A DNA stretch of 14,685 nt from Actinomycetota bacterium (GTDB lineage Bacteria > Actinomycetota > Geothermincolia > Fen-727 > JAQURN01). This document shows, piece after piece, positions 1 to 5,226 of this stretch. A program made the position numbers and the translations under genes. Position 1 is the stretch's first letter. Every line of letters begins with the position of its first letter. The stretch is from assembly GCA_028715585.1 (NCBI GenBank), contig JAQURN010000019.1:1-14685 (forward strand), written 5' to 3'. The notes beneath the pieces were generated by a model that saw only the letters and a program-made list of their open reading frames with translations, was not told the DNA's origin and made no database searches.

Positions 1-1016
1 GGCTTAACTGGATTGTTGACGGCTATACCACCAGCGAATATTTTCCTTATTCCGAGCCAACAGAGGGGTTCGGCAACTATGTGAGAAATTCGGTGAAGGC
101 GGTAGTTGACGCTTACAGTGGGAAGGTAAGCCTGTATGTGATTGATCCAGACGACCCTGTGATAAAGACCTACAGGAAAATCTTCCCACAGATTTTCAAG
201 TCCTTCGAGGATGTGCCAAAAGACTTGGAGAAGCATTTTCGCTATCCCGAGGACCTATTCCTCGCCCAGGCAAATATGTTTGCCACCTACCACATGACGG
301 ATACCCGTGAATTCTACAACAAGGAAGATGAGTGGAAGGCACCTCTTCAGGTTGTCGATGGCGCGAAGGAGCCCATGAGCCCATATTACGTGGTAATGAA
401 ACTTCCTGGGGAGTCCAGGGAAGAAATGATTTTGATGATGCCGTTCACCCCTCACCAAAAGCAAAACATGGTTTCCTGGCTTGCGGCGAGGATGGATCCC
501 GGCCACTATGGCGAGATAGTAAACTACGTCTTCCCAAGCGGAAAGCTTGCTTATGGTCCCGAGCAGGTGGAGGGAAGGATTGAGCAGGACACAGAGATAA
601 GTAGGCAGCTTTCTTTATGGCGGCAGAAGGGTTCCAGCGTTATCCGCGGAGACATCCTGGTGATACCTATAGAGGAATCCCTGATTTACGTGGAGCCACC
701 TTACCTTCAAGCGGTAGATAGACCCATACCACAGATAAAAAGGGTAATTCTGGCATATGGGGAGCAAGTAGTGATGGAACCAACCCTCGAGGCGGCTATC
801 GCGCGAGTGTTTGGGGGAGCTCCACCCACTCCCACGGCTCCCGCTGCCGAAGTCCAGCAGCCGTCAGGGCAGCAGATTGAGCTTGCGGGAAAAGCTCTAG
901 ACCTCTATAACCAAGCTATCGAGGCACAGAAAGCCGGAGATTGGTCAACCTATGGCTTGCGCCTCAAAGAACTTGGTTCCGTGCTCGAGCAGTTGGGGAA
1001 ATCTAGCACTAGATAA
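1..1016 (+). CDS. UPF0182 family membrane protein, C-terminal part (5' end outside window)
   Basis: The reading frame is open from base 3, so the gene begins upstream and only about 337 C-terminal residues are present. The window opens with LNWIVDGYTTSEYFPYSEP and continues with RNSVKAVVDAYSGKVSLYVID, RYPEDLFLAQ and YHMTD. Near the end come GDILVIPIEESLIYVEP and a VILAYGEQVVM segment. These match the conserved extracytoplasmic C-terminal half of UPF0182 (COG1615) proteins, large proteins with several N-terminal membrane spans found in actinobacteria, cyanobacteria and some clostridia. Their molecular function is not established. The last ~70 residues contain a Pro/Ala/Gln-rich linker and a short helical tail (KALDLYNQAIEAQKAGDWSTYG), as in family members. 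An internal GTG at 81 could pose as a start, but homology-like sequence runs through it. The TAA stop lies inside the 3' end of the convergent SCP2-like gene (8-nt overlap). Confidence 0.9.
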   Translation, partial: LNWIVDGYTTSEYFPYSEPTEGFGNYVRNSVKAVVDAYSGKVSLYVIDPDDPVIKTYRKIFPQIFKSFEDVPKDLEKHFRYPEDLFLAQANMFATYHMTDTREFYNKEDEWKAPLQVVDGAKEPMSPYYVVMKLPGESREEMILMMPFTPHQKQNMVSWLAARMDPGHYGEIVNYVFPSGKLAYGPEQVEGRIEQDTEISRQLSLWRQKGSSVIRGDILVIPIEESLIYVEPPYLQAVDRPIPQIKRVILAYGEQVVMEPTLEAAIARVFGGAPPTPTAPAAEVQQPSGQQIELAGKALDLYNQAIEAQKAGDWSTYGLRLKELGSVLEQLGKSSTR

Positions 1017-1392
1017 TCTTTAGCTTCCTTGCTAAGTCCAGGTATCCCCTCATCAACATTCGCAGCGGGTTTGCCTTTATCTTGAAGCTCATCTGGCACC
1101 CCTCGCGTTCGCCGTTTACGCAGTCTGTTATCCTATCGACCAGGTCTTTTTCTTCCGTTGCCGCTGCGATATATTCACATGACTCGCGGTTCATCTTGAC
1201 TACTATATCGGGGGAGTTGGTATATCCAGGGCGCACTTCTATCACTCCACCCACTTTTTCAAGTGTATAAGGCTCGTCGTCCACTGTCGCTTGGAGACAA
1301 GCCCCGTCTTTCACGTATTTGATGAGATCTGAGCCAGGATATTCCTGGAATATCTGTTTGAGTAAATTCGAAGTACTTTTTTTTCTAGGCAT
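1009..1392 (-). CDS. small SCP2-like (sterol-carrier-type) protein
   Basis: The product is 127 residues, soluble, with no signal peptide. The middle region has the look of an SCP2 fold: VGGVIEVRPGYTNSPDIVVKMNRESCEYIAAATE (about 47-80) resembles the beta strand followed by the helix in which SCP2-like domains carry 'D..i.m..e....la.g'. It is followed by a basic C-terminal helix (SFKIKANPLRMLMRGYLDLARKL), corresponding to the 'g.lki.Gd......l' strand and helix. Such small domains bind hydrophobic ligands, but no ligand can be named here. Four cysteines (32, 72, 91, 99) are present without a clear metal pattern. Its ATG lies 3 nt after the TAG of the metallophosphoesterase, so the two are surely co-transcribed and probably translationally coupled; AGGATATAGGA precedes the start. 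The family assignment is by fold-like pattern only. Confidence 0.6.
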   Translation of the reverse strand: MPRKKSTSNLLKQIFQEYPGSDLIKYVKDGACLQATVDDEPYTLEKVGGVIEVRPGYTNSPDIVVKMNRESCEYIAAATEEKDLVDRITDCVNGEREGCQMSFKIKANPLRMLMRGYLDLARKLKII

Positions 1393-1395
1393 GTC

Positions 1396-2202
1396 CTATA
1401 TCCTAATAGTTTTCAGGATTTTTTGCTTTCCTTTTACCTGGACGAGGATGTAGTGGTGAAACCCCCCGTTCTCCTCGCTCAGGTGAGGCTTTGCACCTGC
1501 GCCTCCAGTGATGGTCAAATACATTCCTTGAGTTTTCTCCCTGGAGTATACATGGAAATGCCCGCAGAAGAGTTCCTCTACTCCTCCGCTCGAAAGTATA
1601 GGGACCAGGTATTTATTCGCTTCGATTCCCTTCTTGCTTTCCGAAGAGAATCTTGAGGAATAGACGCATCCTGGAGGTACGTGTGCTACCGCGAAGACAT
1701 GATTGAATCCCTTTTGCCTTGCCTTTTTCAAATCCTCTTCGACCCACTTTTGTTCCTCGGGGTAAAATCCAAGCTTTGGGTTGCTATTGTCGATAAGGAC
1801 GAAATGCGAATTCTTGTAGTCGAATGATTGATGCGGAGCCCCAAAGTACTGGCTGTAAAGCTCAGTTGAGGAGGCGCTTATAATATCGTGGTTTCCGGGG
1901 ACACAATAGAACCTTACTCCACTTGTTTTCATGAAGTTGCTGAAGTTGGATAACTCATCTGGAGTCCCTTTCTCCGTGAGGTCTCCCGCTATTATCATGA
2001 AGTCCACCCCTTTTGCTGCTTCAACGACTTTAGAGAAAATGGAGAAGTTGCCATGAGGGTCTCCGCAGACGATGAAACTGAAGTTTTCCCCAGACTTGAG
2101 GGGGGAAGCGCTGTTTGGGGAACTGCACCCTGGCAAAAGAAGCGCAAGGAGAAGAACGATAGTTAGGATACGAACTAGAACCCCACGTGAAAGTTTGTCC
2201 AT
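1396..2202 (-). CDS. lipoprotein metallophosphoesterase (calcineurin-like)
   Basis: From the chosen ATG the product is 268 residues. It opens with a basic segment (MDKLSRGVLVR), a hydrophobic stretch and the lipobox LLPGC, with Cys26 as the likely lipidated residue. It is therefore a membrane-anchored protein on the outer face of the cytoplasmic membrane. The catalytic motifs of the calcineurin-like fold appear in order: GDPHG (Asp48, His50), GDLTEKG (Asp74), GNHD (Asn104, His105), AHVP (His174) and GHFH (His215, His217). These should bind two metal ions and hydrolyse a phosphate ester; the substrate cannot be told. An upstream in-frame ATG at 2235 would add 11 residues (MQAFIAAKQNG). It has AGGA 11 nt upstream, while the 2202 start has no good ribosome site but gives a textbook lipoprotein signal. 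The gene lies 130 nt behind the NlpC/P60 gene and 3 nt before the SCP2-like gene. Confidence 0.85.
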   Translation of the reverse strand: MDKLSRGVLVRILTIVLLLALLLPGCSSPNSASPLKSGENFSFIVCGDPHGNFSIFSKVVEAAKGVDFMIIAGDLTEKGTPDELSNFSNFMKTSGVRFYCVPGNHDIISASSTELYSQYFGAPHQSFDYKNSHFVLIDNSNPKLGFYPEEQKWVEEDLKKARQKGFNHVFAVAHVPPGCVYSSRFSSESKKGIEANKYLVPILSSGGVEELFCGHFHVYSREKTQGMYLTITGGAGAKPHLSEENGGFHHYILVQVKGKQKILKTIRI

Positions 2203-2271
2203 TCCGTTTTGCTTTGCGGCGATGAAGGCTTGCATATCCCCACTTATCCTCGAAACATGCGCGTGAAAAAA

Positions 2272-2297
2272 TTCGAGCCCGTTGAGGCATTATTCGA
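2272..2297 (-). terminator. possible weak terminator behind the NlpC/P60 gene
   Basis: Read on the minus strand, TTCGA and GCC pair with GGC and TCGAA around a TCAACG loop, with an unpaired ATAAT on one side, and six T residues follow. The stem is imperfect and short, so termination would be partial at best. Read-through into the metallophosphoesterase gene is likely. Confidence 0.3.
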
Positions 2298-2331
2298 AGT
2301 TTTCGAAGCAATGAATCTCATTCTCGGAAGC

Positions 2332-3474
2332 TTACTTAGTGTAGCGGCAGACGCCGGTGAAATCGCTTCTGGCGGAAAGCTTACTGACCTTGACTACATC
2401 GCCGGTTCCGGGAGCGTGCACGAAGAGGTCACCACCTAGATACATCCCGCAGTGGTATGGTGGTGAACCAAAGAAGACGAGATCTCCTGACTTCGCTTGA
2501 GATAGAGGAATCTTGATTCCCCGATTAAACTGCGCCGCGGCATTGTGTGGGAGGTCGTAACCATGGAGTTTATAGACATACATTGTGAGCCCGGAGCAGT
2601 CGAAGCAGATTCTGTGTTCACCAGTTGGGCACTTACCAGGTCCTTCCCCCGCCCAGTGATAGGGCACGCCAAGGTATCTCATGGCGGTCTGGGCAAGCCC
2701 ACTTGGGGAGGTGGTGGTAAGCAGCTCTTTTGCCTGCTGGTTCAGAACTTCGTCGCTGGCACGCTGCTTGGCGACCTCTTCCGCGAGAAGGCGCTGGATA
2801 TCTTGGTTTAGACTATTGAGGAGAGCTTGCCGCTGGGTGAGCTTCGATTGAATCTGTTGTGTTTTTGCCGTAGTTTGCTGTAAGAGTGTGCCCTTTTGGA
2901 GTTCTTGCTGGCTGAGCTGGCTTTCCAGTTGGGCAACGGAATCACGGTTGGCTTTGATTTGTTCTATCAGTGTGGTGTCAGCGCGCGCAATTCTTGCGAC
3001 GTAGTCAACCTTTTCCAGAAATTCCACCAGGTTTTCCGTCTGGAGCAAAAGCTCGAAGGTGGATATCCTGCCATTCTTATACATTGCCCTAGCGCGTTGA
3101 TTTAACAGCTCTCGGCGCGCCTTGAGGTCTTTTTTGATATCGGAGAGTTGTTTGCGGGTCTGCTCGGCTTGTTCGGATATTACGTCAAATTCCGCTTTAG
3201 TTTGGTTATATTCTTCGGTTACAAGTGCAAGCTCTCTATCGAGAGCGTCTATCTCTCTTGCCACCTGGGCGGCCTGTTGACTTTTGCTTGCGAGGTCTTC
3301 CCCTGCTGGGACTGCTGGTGCGCTCCTAGCAGGCACAAATAACGCGAGTACACAGGATAGCAGAATGGCACACATCACCCTGGATAGGCTGGTATGAAAA
3401 CGCCCGGCTTCCCCGTGGCTAGCGGGATAGTCTCTTTTTTTTAGAGCGCGAAAATCGGTGGCAGGTTTCGCCAT
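2332..3474 (-). CDS. secreted coiled-coil NlpC/P60 peptidoglycan hydrolase
   Basis: The 380-residue product should cut peptide stems of peptidoglycan outside the membrane. A 30-residue basic N-terminus precedes a hydrophobic signal segment (about 33-48, ending near PARSAPAVPA). Residues 60-250 are a long Gln/Glu/Lys-rich coiled coil in two stretches, broken around NGRISTFELLLQTENLVEFLEK, as in Rip-type and PcsB-type hydrolases. The NlpC/P60 domain fills 258-380: Cys293 in FDCSGL is the nucleophile, His341 in HCGMYLGG the base and His353 in VHAPG the third residue; GDLVFF (330-335) is the usual strand. Extra cysteines at 282, 290 and 342 lie close to the active site. The start is supported by GAGGA upstream and by a promoter about 55 nt before it. 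The signal sequence begins unusually late, so Met34 could be considered, but it would leave no basic n-region. Confidence 0.92.
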   Translation of the reverse strand: MAKPATDFRALKKRDYPASHGEAGRFHTSLSRVMCAILLSCVLALFVPARSAPAVPAGEDLASKSQQAAQVAREIDALDRELALVTEEYNQTKAEFDVISEQAEQTRKQLSDIKKDLKARRELLNQRARAMYKNGRISTFELLLQTENLVEFLEKVDYVARIARADTTLIEQIKANRDSVAQLESQLSQQELQKGTLLQQTTAKTQQIQSKLTQRQALLNSLNQDIQRLLAEEVAKQRASDEVLNQQAKELLTTTSPSGLAQTAMRYLGVPYHWAGEGPGKCPTGEHRICFDCSGLTMYVYKLHGYDLPHNAAAQFNRGIKIPLSQAKSGDLVFFGSPPYHCGMYLGGDLFVHAPGTGDVVKVSKLSARSDFTGVCRYTK

Positions 3475-3536
3475 ACTACATCCTCGAAGTCTTTAGCGGC
3501 AGCAATAATCCGCTTTTGCCTCTTTGCGCGTTTATC

Positions 3537-3565
3537 ATTATCTAACTACTTCTGTTAACGGTCAA
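3537..3565 (-). promoter_or_regulatory. sigma-70-type promoter of the NlpC/P60 gene
   Basis: On the minus strand TTGACC (3560-3565) is separated by exactly 17 nt from GATAAT (3537-3542): five of six matches in each hexamer. Transcription should begin near 3530, giving a leader of about 55 nt. The spacer contains the palindrome GTTAAC. This is the best promoter in the window. Confidence 0.7.
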
Positions 3566-3647
3566 TACTTATTGTCTACTATTGCTCAAAGAAGTCTTCA
3601 TTTGGGGATAGATGTTAGGGATTTACATTTTGGAAATTTGTTCTTTG

Positions 3648-4709
3648 TTATATACGCTTTAGCAACTCCGCTTTCTTGCTCTCGAATTCCTCTGAGGTAA
3701 GGATGCCAGCATCTCGCAAATCAGCCAATTCCCGAATCAGGTCAGAAATGGACTTACCGTCTGTTGAGGTGGATTTTAGTTTTGCTTTTTCTGGAGGGGG
3801 CAATTGCGCTTGCTGTTTTATTGCGCCCTCTATTAAGCATTTTAATATTGTTCCTGTAAAAGGTTCTTCATATTCTCCGTCGCCGACTTTCATTTTGATA
3901 GAAATCATCTTGGGATTTATAACTGAAAAATACTGTGTCTTTTCTTTACCCTCTCTTCTTATTGCTATGCCATCTTTGAAAGGCTGGATGGAGATGATTT
4001 TTGCCAAATCAATATTGAGTGTGCGCTTCTCGCCTGAGAATACGAGCCTCTGATTGGTTAGCGTTAGCACCCCTTTGTCTATATTTCTCAATTCTTCATG
4101 GGATTCGCCTCGACCTTGCGCTCCTCCTAATCGGAAGCTCACCCCTTTGGTTACACGAATTGTGGGCCCACCGTAAAGGCCACTGCTTTTCCTTATTGCC
4201 CGGGGCTCTAACAAGGACATGTTGGGCAACACAACTTTTAGTTCTTCTTGCTGCTTCAAAACAATAGGAGGTTTTTCTCCCGCCACCTTTCCGGTGAGTC
4301 TTCCTTCCCTTAACTCATTTAGCCATAGCTCATTGTACTTGGCAGCACAGTTTGTGCTACAAAAACTCAACTCCCCCTTATTGATGGGTGCGATACCTCT
4401 TTTTTCTTGTCTGCACATGGCACAATGCCAGACAATATCATTGCCGCAATTCTCACAATACGACTTCCCCTCAATTTGCCCTCCCGGAGTCCACAGCCCC
4501 AATTTCTTCCCACAAACATTGCAATATCTTTCCTCTTCCTTACGTGTTTGCTGCTTGTTGGTTGGTTGTTTTTTTGCTGGCGCCTGAATGTTGGGCCTGC
4601 TGATATGTTTTTGCCCTTCCCCAGGCGCAAATGTAGTGATTCTCTGACCGCATTGAGGGCAAAACTTTATATCCCCACTCACTTGCTTCCCGCAATTAGG
4701 ACATTGCAT
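3648..4709 (-). CDS. zinc-ribbon / PH-like / SHOCT domain protein
   Basis: A 353-residue cytoplasmic-looking protein of unknown role with a clear mosaic. Residues 1-21 are a double-CxxC zinc ribbon (C3, C6, C17, C20). A Lys/Gln-rich linker (30-58) follows. Residues 61-90 hold a second ribbon (C63, C66, C85, C88), and 95-121 a third cysteine cluster (C96, C99, C117, C121; HCAMC then FCSTNC). Residues 212-275 resemble a bacterial PH/GRAM-like module (KGVLTLTNQRLVFSG, then strands through YFSVI). Residues 320-352 are a SHOCT domain (ISDLIRELADLRDAGILTSEEFE). SHOCT and PH-like domains often occur in small oligomerising or membrane-associated proteins, but no activity is known for this combination. 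The start is fixed by AAAGGAGGG placed 5 nt before the ATG. By eye, base use is more A/T-rich than in the neighbours. Confidence 0.85.
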   Translation of the reverse strand: MQCPNCGKQVSGDIKFCPQCGQRITTFAPGEGQKHISRPNIQAPAKKQPTNKQQTRKEEERYCNVCGKKLGLWTPGGQIEGKSYCENCGNDIVWHCAMCRQEKRGIAPINKGELSFCSTNCAAKYNELWLNELREGRLTGKVAGEKPPIVLKQQEELKVVLPNMSLLEPRAIRKSSGLYGGPTIRVTKGVSFRLGGAQGRGESHEELRNIDKGVLTLTNQRLVFSGEKRTLNIDLAKIISIQPFKDGIAIRREGKEKTQYFSVINPKMISIKMKVGDGEYEEPFTGTILKCLIEGAIKQQAQLPPPEKAKLKSTSTDGKSISDLIRELADLRDAGILTSEEFESKKAELLKRI

Positions 4710-4742
4710 ATTTACCCTCCTTTGTCGTACGGAGTTGTTTAA

Positions 4743-5024
4743 GGTTACCGGGATAGATTATTTCTAAATATTATAGCGGACCCAGTTGTTTTGGCATGCA
4801 GCCTTGTGCGTGAGCTCGAGAGGCGTATCGGCTTTCCGGCAAAGCGAGATGAAGCATGCCGCGACTTCTTCCAAGAACTTTAGGAGGCGGAAGTGAAAAA
4901 CGGCGGCAAAATTTCTTACTTGATGGGCCCGTTTCGCAAGACATGCGGCAAGGTTCTCAAAGCAATTGGCGTTGTTGTTCCAGCTGGTGGCGAGTGTGTA
5001 GTTCTGGCGTCGTGCTTGTTTTAA
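4743..5024 (+). pseudogene. amber-interrupted reading frame, unrecognised (possible gene remnant or small ORF)
   Basis: The 437 nt between 4710 and 5146 contain no intact long gene. One plus-strand frame is open from 4743 to a TAA at 5022-5024, broken only by TAG at 4881-4883. The first part reads ADPVVLACSLVRELERRIGF then PAKRDEACRDFFQEL and has no good start (GTG 4806 lacks a ribosome site). After the TAG, GTG 4893 begins 43 codons (VKNGGKISYLMGPFRK ... VVLASCLF). AGGAGG lies 5-6 nt before that GTG and overlaps the amber codon region. Both halves look protein-like, but I recognise no family. The alternatives are a decayed gene with a nonsense mutation, a real 43-residue protein at 4893-5024, or chance. 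A competing open frame (4856-5080) looks less protein-like. Confidence 0.3.
4770..4797 (-). promoter_or_regulatory. probable promoter of the zinc-ribbon/SHOCT gene
   Basis: On the minus strand a perfect TATAAT (4770-4775) lies 16 nt downstream of ATGCCA (4792-4797), which matches TTGACA at four positions. The transcript would carry a leader of about 55 nt ending in AAAGGAGGG before the ATG at 4709. The -35 element is weak, so the promoter may need an activator. Confidence 0.5.
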
Positions 5025-5075
5025 GGGTCCGAAAAAGCTTGAGTTTATACTGTTTGTTGAAAACTAAGATTTCAA

Positions 5076-5105
5076 ATTAAGCTTAATATAACCTCTTGCG
5101 AGGTT
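5076..5105. repeat. two adjacent palindromes upstream of tRNA-fMet
   Basis: ATTAAGCTTAAT (5076-5087) is a perfect 12-bp palindrome. Directly after it AACCTC-TTGC-GAGGTT (5090-5105) is a 6-bp stem with a 4-nt loop. The second overlaps the -35 hexamer of the tRNA promoter, so it could be an operator. It is followed by GAAAAATTT rather than a T-run, so it is not a convincing terminator. Confidence 0.4.
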
Positions 5106-5132
5106 GAAAAATTTATCCCACTGCTAGAGAAT
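5104..5132 (+). promoter_or_regulatory. promoter of tRNA-fMet
   Basis: TTGAAA (5104-5109), 17-nt spacer, GAGAAT (5127-5132), placed 15 nt before the first tRNA base. That spacing would start transcription about 7 nt upstream of the mature 5' end. Confidence 0.5.
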
Positions 5133-5146
5133 GGTATTTGAGGCGA

Positions 5147-5223
5147 TGCGGGGTGGAGCAGTCTGGAAGCTCGCTGGGCTCATAACCCAGAGGTCGCAGG
5201 TTCGAATCCTGCCCCCGCTACCA
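5147..5223 (+). tRNA. initiator tRNA-fMet (anticodon CAT)
   Basis: A 77-nt cloverleaf with encoded CCA (5221-5223). The acceptor stem pairs 2-7 with 66-71. The D-stem is GAGC/GCTC with the initiator-type A11:U24 pair. The anticodon stem is CTGGG/CCCAG around CTCATAA, giving the three consecutive G:C pairs next to the loop that mark initiators. The T-arm is GCAGG-TTCGAAT-CCTGC. The top pair 1:72 is absent, as required for formylation, but it is U1/U72 rather than the usual C1/A72. The 3' end lies 3 nt from the stop codon of the convergent transketolase gene. T6-G-T5 starting 9 nt after the CCA could help end transcription. Confidence 0.97.
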
Positions 5224-5226
5224 AGT

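Noticed and set aside
2293..2307. TTCGAA-GTT-TTCGAA as a LexA/SOS box
   Set aside because: The Gram-positive-type box is CGAAC-N4-GTTCG; this repeat has a different spacing and lacks the C/G pair, and it lies between a hydrolase and a phosphoesterase gene.
4219..4587. Plus-strand open frame inside the zinc-ribbon gene
   Set aside because: The minus-strand frame shows regular CxxC pairs and a perfect ribosome site; the plus frame is a Ser/Leu/Phe-rich shadow.
4881..4883. In-frame TAG read as pyrrolysine or recoded codon
   Set aside because: TAG is the ordinary stop of four genes here (SCP2-like, metallophosphoesterase, transketolase, HAD phosphatase), so no recoding is needed; no special downstream structure is visible.
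5096..5110. AACCTC-TTGC-GAGGTT hairpin as an intrinsic terminator
   Set aside because: No T-run follows (GAAAAATTT) and it overlaps the -35 hexamer of the tRNA promoter.
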